Source: Sinotaia quadrata (lineage: Eukaryota; Mollusca; Gastropoda; Architaenioglossa; Viviparidae). From it: a DNA stretch of 64,000 bases. A program made the position numbers and the translations under genes. The notes below the pieces were generated by a model. It had not been told where the DNA came from, ran no database searches, and saw only the letters and a list, made by a program, of their open reading frames with translations. Below are positions 33,345-45,650 of this stretch, piece by piece. How positions within the stretch are numbered: position 1 is the first letter of the stretch; each line of letters opens with the position of its first letter. The DNA lies in the NCBI GenBank assembly GCA_028829895.1, contig CM054180.1, positions 113,157,135-113,221,134 on the forward strand. Reading direction: 5' to 3'.

Positions 33345-34240
33345 CCCTAAGTGTCAACAAATTTCTTCTCAGGAAATTTGCCCTCAGCTTTCCTGAGCTG
33401 CAAGAGGCCAAGTACCTACGGCGAATGCTACTTGCCAGGCCTGCTACATGTCCTCCTCTGCAGACTCAACTTAATTAAGCCTGTTGCAACACTGGTCAAT
33501 GCCACACACTTGACACCAGCAAGGGTCATGGGCAAGGTAAAGGCTGCGATGAGTGTGAAGCAGTTTGTGCCCAATCTTGCCGGATCTCGCCAGTGCCAGT
33601 GTGCAAGGGAGGAGGAGTCAGATGAAGTGTTGTATGCTGAGGCACCAAAAGCTGAGAGGCAGCTGGTTTCATCAGGTATGCGTTCTATAATGCCACTTTT
33701 CCAAAAAGTTTAAAATTATTTGTGCAGAAGTAAATGGCGCATCATGTACTTTTAGGTTTGTGTTTGTAATGGGTGCACTTCTAAGATGTCACTTATGTAA
33801 TAAAAATAATATTTATGTATTAATATTTTTTGTGCCATCATGTACTTATCAATTTCTTTTCATTACAGACTGGTGGAGAGGCACTCTGCCCAAAGCAGAC
33901 AGTGTCTGGGTGTCCAGAGCTCTGTTCAATTTCTCCCCCACTGGCAAGGTGGAGATTGTCGACAGGAAACTGGACCGGATATGGTACCATCCACCACAGT
34001 CTTCACTGTCTTGTAACCAGCCCCCACGTATGGATAGATATTTTGCATCAAAACTGCTGGTGTGGATGCACAAGCGACTGTGGAATTGTCAGCTGTACTG
34101 CGCACTCCAGTCGTGCCCTGGTTCTGAAAAGGAGCTTATTGCCTGTGGAATTTATCCACGCATGAGGCAGGTCCTGGATGTGGATGGCCTCTACAGCCTA
34201 GCAGGAGAATACCTCGAATGTTGGAATTCGCAAGCGGAAG
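33345..34240 (+). pseudogene. ExoX-like exon end, linker exon and DUF6729 exon (older copy)
   Basis: A short ExoX-domain fragment (SVNKFLLRKFALSFPELQEA) leads into a linker exon (HLTPARVMGKVKAAM, ending at 33,675 before GTATGC), then the DUF6729 exon 33869-34240 (WWRGTLPKADSVWVSRALF, LVWMHKRLWNCQLYC). This is the only place showing how the ExoX and DUF6729 parts join. The second Cys pair is destroyed: LECWNSQ replaces LECPRC. Frame changes occur in the linker. Confidence 0.7.
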
Positions 34241-34318
34241 GTGAATTGTGCAGAATTTCTGCTAGGAGACTTTGTTCTCTCATTTAAGGGTATTGCAGTG
34301 CACAATTTATAATGTCAT

Positions 34319-36786
34319 TGTCACGAGCATGGGGGGACTCAGAATTAATATTTTATTTCACTTAAAATCGCGTATGTGCCATGTAAACAAAACACGAAGG
34401 GAGGTAATTCGCGTTAAGGATGCAATTTTGTGGTGCCTCACACTCTAACGCTTAGATAACTTTTAATTTCTAAACACCAGTTCATCCACGTATATCATCA
34501 AGATCAGACTGTATGTAGACATAGTATGTGTATATTATTTTACGCAAATGCATATATATGTTTAAGGAGGGTTTTTATATCTATAGGTTAATGTTTATAT
34601 TTATAGATGCGTGTGTGCATGCATACTTTTTTATGAAGGAGAAAGCTAATGCACATTAAAGTGACCAGTCACATGTTATTTACGAAGAAAACCAATGCGT
34701 AGTAGAAGTGACCAGGGTCAATGTTATTTATGAAAAAGAAAACCAATGCGTAGTAGAAGTGACCAAGGTCAATGTTGTTTACAACGAAGAAAGCCAATGT
34801 TGTATTAGAAGTGATGGTCGAGAGAGCGACCCACACGAATAAAAATAAACTTTCAAGGACAAAACCCGTCTCATGACTGAAACTTTTAGGTTTTACAGTT
34901 TTCAAAATTGTATAAATAAGGAGGACTGAAGGCTAAATCTGGGAGAGAGCAATAACATCAGAGAGAAAATTAACACCTTTATCATCAGCTATGGGAACAC
35001 TTTGAGAAACATGGCCGCTGTTATGACCTCATGTCAAACAGTGTGGCCATCAGACAAAGACAAAGAAGCATTTCTCTCCATGTAACATCAAGCTTTTGTA
35101 ACAGCAACTTTGTCCAAGAATGCAGTCTTTTTGCTAGAAGGAAGAAAGAAGAGTCTCTATTTGTTTGATGAACATGGAAAACATATTCGAAGCTACTATC
35201 TTCAATGATGTGGTAAAGTCTCATTACATATACGGAGATTTACTGAGGAGAGTTGGAAATATCTCTCTCCACCCATCTTTCATTTCGTCTACCGCCTTGT
35301 ATTAAGCGTTGAGGTAATTTGCTTAATGACTACCTGGCAAGTGAGTAAGTTCGGACGTCTAGACAGCTCAAGTATGCAATGGGGTTGCATGCGTTAATGA
35401 TACAAGAGGCCATTTTTGTTCTCCCCTGTCTGAGTTACGTCTGAGTTCCCTATTCCGCAGTTGAGGGGCTAGCACCGAGGTAATCCTACGGATATCTGGA
35501 TTTCTATACTCAATAGGATGCGATGACACATTTCACTAGACGAATCATCCTATAATGCCAAACGTCATTGGGGTGTCTGTTGCCATGAAAACCGGGAAAC
35601 ACGATAATTATCAAGGTTGACAGCAGTCAACTAAATATCAGATTACGATAATCTGAGTGGTGCCTAGATTCTGCAGAGTCTTCACCTACCAAGACGCTAC
35701 AAGGCGTCTATATCTTCTCAACTAAGTATCCAAGTGCAGCGATGTGTCATCTTCCCTTCGGAGCACATCTGAGTGAAACAACAGTGAAAGTCACCTCACC
35801 TCTTCAGAGCATTCTTATGAACGACGCTACGAGGCGCCATCTATCATCAACTCCTCTCAAGCATCACTTGTGAGTGACGCGACAGATTACGTCATCTTCA
35901 CTTCGAAGCATCTTATAAGTATGAGCCAGGCTACAATGCACCATCTTCTCTTCAAAACATCTCTATGAATAACGTCAACTCTTCAAAACATCCCTTATAA
36001 GTGACACGTGAGATTATGTCACTGACCTTCGAACTTTGACAGTACTGTGAGTAGTTAATAAAATTAGAAGGCAAAAGCGCACCAAGAACTGATAAGAATG
36101 AGAACATTTAAAAGCTTAGCACACCTAGAACTTTAGGAAATAGAAATTTTAAATTGTACTTTTTGATCGATCAGAAATATTATTATTATTACTATCATTT
36201 TTGTGAATAGAAATTCACTCTTCATTTTGGATATTTGTATACAATATGGATTTTAATATGATGGCAAATGTAGGCCTATTTTTGTATACGAATTGATGAT
36301 TAACTTTTATTTGACATTTTTGAATTTTATCATTTTCATCTCACCTTATTTCCCACAGAGTGTATAACATAAGTTGAATGTATGACTAATCACTGTGCAA
36401 AAGATTTGTGCCCCTTTAAATCAGGAAATAAATGACCTGATTTGAACATCTTTCAACTCTCTTGTTATTCTTAGACTTTGAGAGGGGCGAAAGAATTTGT
36501 ATTTGTATTGTTTGGTACCGTTCGTCCATTTATTCACTTCATGATACGCACTCACAACACACAGCCAATAAAACGTTCCTTGGCATGACATAATAAAACT
36601 GGGCCCCACCCAAACAACAATGGTGTATGTCATGTGTGTCTATGTAACAACCTGACACGACGTATTACTGGCACGTCACACGGGCATTTGTTGGAGTATG
36701 CACCGGAGTGGGCCAAAACAGGCCTCACCCCTTGCATCTCTGACATCAGTTCGTAGCCGGCTTAATAGTCGACCTGTTTTGTGACA
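34319..36786 (+). mobile_element. Solo LTR, 2,468 bp, with target duplication GTCAT
   Basis: Begins TGTCAC and ends GTGACA (TG..CA with 6-bp inverted ends), flanked by GTCAT at 34,314-34,318 and 36,787-36,791. The host intron continues on both sides: left flank matches the intron after DUF6729 in the minus-strand copy, and the right flank runs into exon 36,834. It contains 51-bp repeats (about 34,690-34,810) and TATAAATAAG at 34,911-34,920. No coding capacity. Confidence 0.82.
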
Positions 36787-36833
36787 GTCATGGCAAGCCC
36801 GTGTTGTGCTAAGATTGTGTTCGATATGTGTAG

Positions 36834-37219
36834 GTCAATAGCTGGAGCAACGGCATCCTTTGCCAGCTGGACGTCTCGCAACACAGTTTGTTCCAACCCA
36901 TACTGACCTACAGGTATGCATGGGACATCCGAGTCGCGTGTCTCTTGCGAAACCGCGGCTTGGGCAGCAGCATATCGCAGCTGCGGACAACATTGTCTGA
37001 ACTGCATGGCGAGGCTTGGCTGAAGAGAGTTGTGCTGACTTCGCAATGCGAAACTGGTAGTGAAACCAGACTTCCCAGAACCCCCTGACCGAGTGCCTGT
37101 GCTGACAGCTCAGTGGCTTAATGCGGTGTACCTGCAAGATGTCCTGCAGCGACTGGACATGGTGAAGGCTGCCATCACCTCCATGTTTCGTCGAGTTTTG
37201 AAACAACTCAACCAAAAAG
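36834..37219 (+). pseudogene. Core exon 1 of the older copy, catalytic Asp lost
   Basis: Homologous to 595-1005: SWSNGILCQLDVSQHSLF, LTYRYAWDIRVACLLRNRGLG, ELHGEAWLKR. About 60 nt are then deleted and the frame changes; the exon resumes as VYLQDVLQRLDMVKAAITSMF. At the LKLDSTK site it reads aacaactcaacc-like sequence with a 2-nt deletion, so the Asp is gone. Donor AAAAAG|GTACAT. Confidence 0.75.
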
Positions 37220-37352
37220 GTACATTTATCATATATCACTTTTGTCCATTCTATACATTTTGTTGGATTGATTCATTTTTTAATATTGTGTGGCGTTTTT
37301 CTTTTTCTTTTCAAACAAGGTTCGTACAATTTTTGTATTTGAATCACTGCAG

Positions 37353-39917
37353 ATTGTCAGAAAGCTTGCAGGACATGCAGCAGGAACCGCAGGCAGTCTG
37401 GGCCACTGATGTTGGCAATAAGTACGGACAGGTGCTGATATGTGTCTCACTGCCAGCAAAGGGTGCGGGCTGGACAAGATGTTGGCCGGTCTGGTGCAAC
37501 GGTACAAAGACTCTGAAATACCACCACTGGAGATCCTCTACTTGGACCGGGATTGTTGCACCACCAAGCAAAGTCGAGCCTTGGCGTCTTGGCCAGATTT
37601 GCACGAGCGTCTCGACGTGTGGCATTTCATGAGGCGGATTGCAAGCGGCTGCACCACCAATGCCCACCCTCTATACCAGTCTGTAGCGCGAAAAATGCAA
37701 AACAATACATTTAAAATTTATTAAAAGTAATTTTAAGGTTTCTAAAATGTAACTTGTCGCTGGACAGGAAATGCCTGTCAGCCGCTCTAAAGCGAACATG
37801 GTTTATCGTAAAAGAGAGCCTTTGAAATGCGTATCGGTCGGTCAAAACAATCGAAGGAGACGTGGTTTATCGTGAGAAGAGCGTCTTTGAAACACCGGTC
37901 AGTCGTTTCAACAATCAAAGGAAACGTGACTTATCGCAAGAAGAGTGTCTTTGAGTACCGCCGCCCAGCGCGCCCATCTCGGACAGGGCTGGAAGGGGGA
38001 CATAAATCAGCTGATCACCGGCTCTTGACCTTAACCATATATATAGGCCATGCGGGCAGACAACTATTACTTTTATTATCTGAAGTCCTGCGTTGTCCCT
38101 CCGCAGTATAGAAAAGAGCTACAGAACCGTCTGATATGGTAAATACGATTTTTGTAAATAATGAATTTTTGAAACTTACTTTATTACAAATTGTATTTTC
38201 TTTCATTTGAAAATTGTAATGTAAATACTTTAGAAAAACCATAGTAATTTTTATTCTTGGTGGAAGAAGAGAAATTAAATGACTTATGTAAAAGGAATTT
38301 AAGAATGAGAACCAAGGATGAAATTACAGGTTTTAGATATGTTGTAACTTGAGGCTGATGCACGGAAATCATTTATGTTTCACAGCTTCGAGGGATATAA
38401 AACAAGATACAATATAACAACAGAAGGAAACTGACGACAGAAGGAACATAACGAAACAGGTAGAGCAGCTACAAGTTCAGCAAGAACACATGTGCAATAC
38501 CAGTCCAAATTTGACGTGGGGATCGTGGTCTGACATTACTTTGGATCCCATGTCTATAGTCTGTTCGTAGTACTACGCCAGGGCTACGGGAATAGACGCC
38601 AAGGTTGGATTATATGGGCCGTAAGTTGGAATTACAACAATGAGGTTGTTTCCCAAGGAGCGCGCTGTGACGTGTTAGCAGGTGCTGCGGGCATGTCCAT
38701 GTAATTAGGCGTATCTATCCAGTGAGAAGGCTACTTTGGGCATACCGACAGTGGAAGTGACTGGGCATTTGATTGAGGTGTTCTAAGTGCATGAAAGTGG
38801 GAATTGTAGGCTGGAATTCGGATATTCAAATAAGAAGAGTGCACCGGACCATACGTGTTATGTTAGATCAGTGTTAGTAGAGCAATAACTGTGTTAGTTA
38901 ATAATTATGCTTATGAATCATAGGACAGAATTCAATTGAACATTTCATCAGGGTGGAAAGCGAACTGTCGATCTAAGCAACCAGTGACTGATGCAACAAC
39001 CACCACGCAAGCTAAGGGAACAAGACCTGTACATCATACACCAGGTGACTTTGTGTCCATATTCATGTCACGTAACCTGTAATTGTTCAATGATTAAATG
39101 TCAATTTCTATTCTAAATTTCTGATTCTTCTACATAGATTTTTGTTGACTAGAAGTACTAATGTCTGTTATCTAGTAACTGTCCTAGGGAGGGCATTGTG
39201 TTAATTCATCTACATTTACAGTCCTAGTAATTTTCTAAGGACTAATTGATAACAAAACTTATCGTTTTTCTCAATTAATAATAGCTGAGAGATCTGCGAT
39301 TTCTACACATTACTTTGAGGGTGATTTTGAAATACCTATTAACTGTAAATTTGAATTTTTATTTTTTTCTTTTAATAAATTTATTAACTTTTCGCTTGTC
39401 TACTCTTGATTCTTGGAAAGAGGTAAATGTGCAGGGGGACGGGTGGGGGCAGCCAATGACAGCAAGCTGGTCGATTCACATTTTTTGAGACAAGTCCCAT
39501 CCCCGACATAGGGAGCATTTGTGGAAGGGCTAGACAAAGGATAGACTGACAAGGTAGTTCAGTTGAGGGCTGTTGACTAGACGAATAACACCTGAGATGG
39601 GGGAACCAGATACCACAGACTTTCAGGACTCCAGGACCGCAAGGAAAAGACCCTTTGGGTGAGTGTGGGGTGTTTGTGAAAGCGAATTATTGATGTGGAT
39701 TAATTATAAGTATAACGTCACATAATTAGTTAAGAATACAAGGTAACCACAGGAACCCTCGCCACAGTCCTTCATGGGGAAGTTGTCGGAGTGCATTTTT
39801 CAATGGGACAAGGAGGACGTGGACCATCTCATGGAGGCCAATCGTCGTGAGATGGTGGCCGCACACATCCCTAACCCTTCAGGTGCAACATTACCCGACT
39901 GGAATTGGCTCGCCGCA
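37353..39917 (+). pseudogene. RNase H-like core exon of the older copy, split by a solo LTR
   Basis: Left part 37353-37681 encodes WATDVGNKYGQVLICV, then after a frame change CGLDKMLAGLVQRY, ILYLDRDCCTTK and RLDVWHFMRRIASGCTT; both Trp codons that are TGA in copy 1 are TGG here. Right part 39770-39917 continues SFMGKLSECIFQWDKEDVD..LMEANRREM and stops matching the family at GGCTCG (39,907-39,912). The two halves are separated by the LTR at 37,682. Confidence 0.78.
37682..39764 (+). mobile_element. Solo LTR, 2,083 bp, with target duplication CAGTC
   Basis: Begins TGTAGCGCG and ends CCTCGCCA; CAGTC flanks it at 37,677-37,681 and 39,765-39,769. Removing it restores the core exon in register (CAGTC-CTTCATGGGG). 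Inside are 64-68-bp repeats (37,793-37,959, GGTTTATCGT..GAGCGTCTTTGA) followed by a TATATATAGG box near 38,036-38,047, a typical U3 layout. Unrelated in sequence to the LTR at 34,319. No internal coding region. Confidence 0.82.
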
Positions 39918-40260
39918 AATAGGATGGCAACCTCCCCTAGACTGCAAACCTGGTTACATTGCCTGAACGCCTCCATCCACCCTCTCCTTAGTATTTATAA
40001 TTGTGTATTTACATTTTATCAGAACGTTACACTGAATGCATTTAATCATTAAATATTTTTCTTACTTGTATTAATCATTAAATATTTTTCTTACTTGTAT
40101 TTTAATCATTAAATATTTTTCTTACTTGTATTAATCATTAAATATTTTTCTTACTTGTATTTATAATTGTGTGTATTAAGAAAATTATGAAAGCATATTA
40201 AATAAATAAATCGATCAAACTTGCTGTTGATAATTGTTTGTACTTGTAGTATGATGTGTT

Positions 40261-40294
<34 letters not shown>

Positions 40295-40585
40295 AATGAA
40301 TGAATGAAGAAACTTATGAATGCATTAATCTTGAAATGAAAGAAAGAAATCAAACTTGCATGCTTGTGTTGATAATTGTGTGCATTATGGTGTGTGTTTG
40401 TTTATGTGTCTGTATGTGTCTGTTTTATTCTATTAAAAATTATAAATATGTTAACAACTTCAATACTGGAATTGAACAGTGCACTACAAATATTTGCACA
40501 AAATAGAGTAAATTACCTGTTTGTTTTTGCTTTTTTGACTTTTCACCATATACGTTAATGTCGTCTATGGCCTTAAGCAACCCAC
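39918..40585. other. Repeat-rich non-coding stretch
   Basis: Holds four units of about 31 bp (TTAATCATTAAATATTTTTC, 40,045-40,160), a (TG)n run (40,257-40,283) and (GAAT)n. No gene supported. Confidence 0.7.
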
Positions 40586-40690
40586 CCTCTGCTTTTACAA
40601 GGGCATGGGACCTTCTATCAATATGATAGGAAGCATTAGGGTTTTTGGTTGATGGATTGGATGTGGTTGGATGAATCATAAATGTAATTT
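40586..40690 (-). repeat. Conserved 3' module of the family (inverted copy)
   Basis: Reverse complement matches 4,806-4,911 over CCAATCCATCAACC, CCTAATGCTTCCTATC and CCCTTGTAAAAGCAGAGG. Lies downstream of the minus-strand gene copy, as in copy 1. Confidence 0.7.
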
Positions 40691-41130
40691 TTAGAGTGGA
40701 GATAAATTGTTCTGAAGCACATCTTTTTCTAGAGTGGAGATAAATTGTTCTGAAGCACATCCCAAGTGTCTTAAGCACAAAATTGAGCAATGAAGTCCCC
40801 TGAATCATAAAAGTAATTTTTAGAGTGGAAATAAATTGTTCCGAAGCACATCCCAAGTGTCTTAAGCACAAAATTGAGCAATGAAGTCCCCTGAATCTTA
40901 AAAGTAATTTTTAGAGTGGAAATAAATTGTTCTGAAGCACATCCCAAGTGTCTTAAGCACAAAATTGAGCAATGAAGTCCCCTGAATCATAAAAGTAATT
41001 TTTAGAGTGGAAATAAATTGTTCTGAAGCGAATCCCAAGTGTCTTAAGCATAAAATTGAGCAATGAATTCCCATGAATCATAAATGTAATTTTTAGAGTG
41101 GTACTCAAGTGATCAGCAGCACATAAATGT
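40674..41130 (-). repeat. 91-bp tandem repeat, about 5 copies
   Basis: Units start GAATCATAAAAGTAATTTTT at 40,802, 40,893, 40,984 and 41,075; an earlier degenerate unit begins near 40,674. It occupies the same place relative to the gene copy as the 62-bp minisatellite does after copy 1, but the sequence differs. Confidence 0.88.
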
Positions 41131-41256
41131 AATGTTTTGATTGATATAAACATGTAACACAAAATGATAATTAGTATAGTTCATAATAGAAAACTTAAGT
41201 CAATTTGCATTGTTCATAAAGTGAGTTACAAATCACAGTGGCATCACACAGATACA

Positions 41257-42605
41257 TCACTGAGGGCCTGCCTGTCCATCCTGCTGCTCCTCCTTCTTTC
41301 TGCTGCCAATTCCTGTTTTTTTCAGTTCTTCCAACCACGTCTCATAAGGAACAGTGGCTGAGATCTGGCAAAACCAGTGTCCATAATACTGCTTATGAGA
41401 CTCTTGTTTCTGTTGCAGGCCACACTGCCTGCAGGTGTAGAATTCTATGTGACGTTTATATTTTTTTAATGGAACTCCTCATTTCTTTTCTTCCTCTGCC
41501 CTTCTCTTGCGGCAGTACAGAGTGGTGGCCGAGGAAGAAAAGGGTATGACTGCTGCTGACTGAAAGGGCCAGGAGCCAACTGAAACTGCTTCAGACTGGA
41601 AGGACCAGGAGCTGACAGTATCCTCCGTGGTTCCTGAGCACGTGGCAGAATGTCAACGAGTCTGTGCCTGCGGCTTTTTCCGCTTTTCCCTAGACCAGCA
41701 GTGTTTGGGGGCACATGGTAGGAGTGGAGCACTTTAAGCATCATCATGACTGGCACAGTCAGAGTAGGTGTATGTGTGACCAAAGTGTTTATCTGTGCAG
41801 GATTGTGCCTTTCCCTGCACCAGAACTGCTTGCTCCTGGCTTTTTGAACGTCTGCTGTGCCTGTAAAACAAAAATGATAGAAAAGAGAAGTGAATATATG
41901 AATGGAACAATAGGCAGAGCTAAATTGGAAGAAGGCAGATTTTTTCCACAAAGAACAATTCAGCAGAAGTGCAATTGTAGTAAAAATAGTGTTATAACGA
42001 CAGAAAACATGGAATGAAACTCACCACTGTGTAAGTGTGATCTGGTTAATCTCAACAATTTGAATTGAGGTGTTCCGCATGACTCGGGCATTGTTGAGTA
42101 GTAGCCCCCTGATTCTTTTGTATTAATAAAAACACGGAGGGGAGCACATTATAAATTGTACACTGCAGTACTTTTAAGTGAGAGAACAAAGTCACTCTCT
42201 CCTAGCAAGTAATTATCATAACTCACCTTCTGTTTGCATCTTTGGCACTCGAGGTACTCTGTTGATAGGCTGTAGAAGCCTTCCATATCTAGCAACTGCC
42301 TCACGCATGGATAAATGCCGCAGGCAATCAGCTCCTCTTGCGTGCACGACAGGTGTGGGCAGTAGAGCTGACAGCACCAGTCTCTTGGGCATCCAAAACA
42401 GAAAGTTTCGACGCAAAATATCTATCTACACATGGGGGCTGATTACAAGTGAGTGAAGGCTGTGGTGGACGGTACCATAGCCGGTCCAGTTTGCTCTCGT
42501 CAATCTCCACCCTGCCACTAGTGGAGTACTTGAAGAGAGCTCTGGATACCCATGCATGGTCAGCCTTGGGCAGAGTACCTCTCCATCCGTCAGGAAGTGG
42601 ATAGT
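41257..42605 (-). pseudogene. Minus-strand copy with internal deletion
   Basis: DUF6729 exon 42605-42227 (DYPLPDGWRGTLPKADHAWVS) with frameshifts, normal GT donor; then intron sequence cut at about 42,125 and joined directly inside the LLLNNARVMRNTSIQIVEIN exon (to 42,025), then the last exon 41860-41257 with an A-type linker and intact CRQCGLQ ribbon. All core exons are deleted. In the last exon a 2-nt deletion shifts frame and TGA (41,480-41,482) replaces a Leu codon. Confidence 0.8.
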
Positions 42606-42689
42606 CTGTAATGAAAACATATTAATAAGAACATGATGCAAGGATCATTGGATGATGCAAGGACAATTGCTAAATTCAAAATACAAGAC

Positions 42690-42960
42690 AAGACAAAAGA
42701 AAACAGCACTGCAAGTTCACTAGAGGAAGCATATGACTGTAATTTCTGTTGTTGTCCTCTGAATGCCAAAATCTAAAATTAACAAAAGTGCAAAATTTAA
42801 ACAGATCTTCTTTAAATATATTTTCAAACTAATCAAATAACACTGCTAAGAGGTGATGATGTAATGAATATTTCACAGAACACAAATGAAACATGTAAAT
42901 GTAATAATTTATTTATCAGCAGGGTCTACTTGGGCATCCATCAGAAAGTGGATGATCTGT
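42690..42960. repeat. Diverged duplicate of 46,190-46,480
   Basis: Shares TTCACTAGAG, GCAAATTTAAACA-like and TGATGATGTAATGA-like stretches in the same order with the right flank of the piggyBac element. A short piece at 42,910-42,960 also resembles the start of a DUF6729 exon on the minus strand. Confidence 0.45.
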
Positions 42961-43274
42961 ATAACAAAATTAAATTAACCCGTTCGCGGTCTTCGTGTCA
43001 AGTTATGTCACTACCGGAAGTGCGTGAGCCTGTGACTGCGTTCCGCGTTGTGTCACAGGCTTACGGATACGTGCGTTCAGTTTTAAACTATTTATTAAAA
43101 ATAAACCAATCAGAAAAATTGAAAGTATGTTTGGCTTCCGCACCCAATCTGTTATAAATTTTATAATTGGATACTTATAATCAGTATGCTAATGCACTTG
43201 AATTGGCGCCTTTTCCCGTATAACCCACTGTCTTTGTCGAAGACGTGCAGACATTTTATGTTGGATTTATCACG

Positions 43275-44950
43275 ATGGCAAGTTTGGATGTTTTCGATGG
43301 CGAATTTGAAGCTACAGCTGGATCTGAATATGATTCATTAGATGAATCTGACTTATCATCAGAAGATGAAAATTTTGAACCGGCCCCTATTGACATTTTA
43401 GTTGCAGGTGACCACGATGCCAGTATCAGTAACACAAAAACCGGTCGTGATCGTGATCGAAGCGTCGCTTGGCTTGCATTGTCTGCTACGCACATGGAAA
43501 AACCACATGCTTTTGAAGGAATTAGTGGAATACAAATTCTATTTGCAGAAAATGCTAGAGAACTCGATATTTTGGAAGCATTTTTACCAGTGAATTTTGT
43601 GCAGAAAATTGTCGAGTTCACGAATATTTATGCCGCAGATCTACTATCGCGTGCAAATCTTTCTACTTCGTCTCGTATCAAACAGTGGCGTGATACAGAG
43701 GTAACTGAAATGTATCAATTTTGGAGGCTTATTTTATTGATGGGAATAGTTAAAAATCCTAGTATTGAAAGTTATTTTTCAAATGATGAACTTACTCAAC
43801 ATCAGTTTTTTCGCAAAGTTATGTCAGGTCGCAGATTTCGTTTATTATTGAGTTGTTTACATTTTTCGAATAACAACGTCCCTGGAGCTGGAGATCGTAT
43901 CCAGAAAGTCAGATTGGTTGTTGATCATATCGGACAGGTATTTTCATCAGTTTATGTGCCTGGTGAAAATATTTGTGCGGATGAATCCCTGATGCTCTGG
44001 AAGGGCCGTTTAGGTTTTAGACAGTACATAAAATCTAAACGTGCTAGATTTGGAATCAAATCATACGAAATCTGCGAAAGTACAACAGGGTATGTTTTCG
44101 ATTTTCTTATGTACACTGGGAAAGACACAGAGTACACTTGTACTGATGGAAATCAGGGTGAGAAAGTGGTTTTAACACTTAGAACCACTGCTAGGGAAAT
44201 ATTACAAACTGTACACAGATCGCTTTTTCACTAGCCCCACTCTAGCACACACTCTTTTGGCAAACAACACATACATATGTGGAACTGTTATGGGAAACAG
44301 AAAATACATGCCAAAGAACTTTCCAGGCACAAAACTCACTCAAGGACAAATTTCAATTGTCCATAATGATGGCATTTCTTGTTTTGCATGGCAAGATAAG
44401 AAACAGATTCTCATGCTCAGTACAATGCATCATGACAGCACAATGACAAATACAGGCAAAATTAATTTCAAAACAAAACAACCAATTTTGAAACCAGAAC
44501 AAATATATGGGAGGGGAGGATTTGTGTGACAGTGTCACAACTGCATATCCAAGCATAAGAAAAACAATAAAGTGGTACAAGAAAGTTTTCCTTCATATTC
44601 TTGATATTACACTTTTCAATGCCTGTGTTGTTTACAAGAAACTCATAGGTAAATCAATTCCACTACTAAACTTCAGACTTGAAGTAGCCAGGCAAATATT
44701 TGAAAAATATCCTGAAGCGCATGTTTTCAAAATGTTCCTTCTTCCCAATTTCTACGATCTAGGCTGATTGGCAAACATCATATTGCACTTATTCCTCACC
44801 TTGATCCAACTAAACAAGCCCCAAGGAAAAGATGTCGCATTTGTGCAAGAAATAAAATTGAGAAAAAGACACGTCACGAGTGTCCAACATGTGAGGTTGG
44901 TCTGTCTAACCCCCTGCTTTGAAATATTTCATTCAAAGCAGACTTTGTAA
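43275..44950 (+). pseudogene. piggyBac transposase with two frameshifts
   Basis: Start MASLDVFDGEFEATAG; acidic N-terminus, then the conserved core: YQFWRLILLMGIVKNPS, DELTQHQFFRKVMSGRRF, ICADESLMLWKGRLGFRQY (first catalytic Asp). A frameshift lies between about 44,160 and 44,218; the next frame has DRFFTSPTLAHTLL (second Asp, normally D-N-[FYW]). A second frameshift near 44,507 leads to GGEDLCDSVTTAYPS (third Asp region). A Cys-rich C-terminus follows (KRCRICARNKIEKK, HECPTCEVG). Otherwise well preserved. Confidence 0.85.
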
Positions 44951-45350
44951 ATTCTTTTCTTCTAATTCTTCTTTCCTCTTGTCTATTTTCTTCTTTGTAT
45001 TATATGAGCAGTTTGGGTGAACATTTATTTTCATATTTCATAACAGATTTTAATTCAGCAACATAATATTTTCAATTTATTTTCTGCTCATTTACATTAT
45101 AACATCATACATTTAGGCCTAATTTTACATTTTCTTCTTTTACTCCTGAAGAAATTGAACACATACTCAGTACTTATTATTTTTACCTGACAAGTTACCC
45201 CTGTATTCACTGTACAATACATATTAGTAGATTATTCAAAATTTCAAAATTTTACTGATAGGCATATTGATTTTTATAATAATTTTTTCTGCATCTGGAT
45301 TTGTGTTTGACCTCACCACAATTATATATAATTTCATTATATATTCTCTT

Positions 45351-45650
45351 GAACTGGACATATGTGGAACATTTTTCTTCACTTCAATTGGTGTGTAGAA
45401 CAATTTGATCTTGAACTCGGTTTACTTCAGTTTTTATGTGTAAAAAAAAAATATTGAACTATACATATGTGGAACATTTTTCTTCACTTCAATTGGTGTG
45501 TAGAACAATTTGATCTTGAACTCGGTTTCCTTCAGTTTTTATGTGTAAAAAAAATATTGAACTATACATATGTGGAACATTTTTCTTCACTTCAGTTGGT
45601 GTGTAGAACTATTCATTTGTGGAACATTTTTCTTCACTCCAGTGGGAATA
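45351..45650 (+). repeat. 103-105-bp tandem repeat inside piggyBac 3' region
   Basis: Units start GAACT..ACATATGTGGAACA at 45,351, 45,456 and 45,559, with a partial unit at 45,606. It lies between the transposase stop and the right terminal repeat. Confidence 0.88.
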
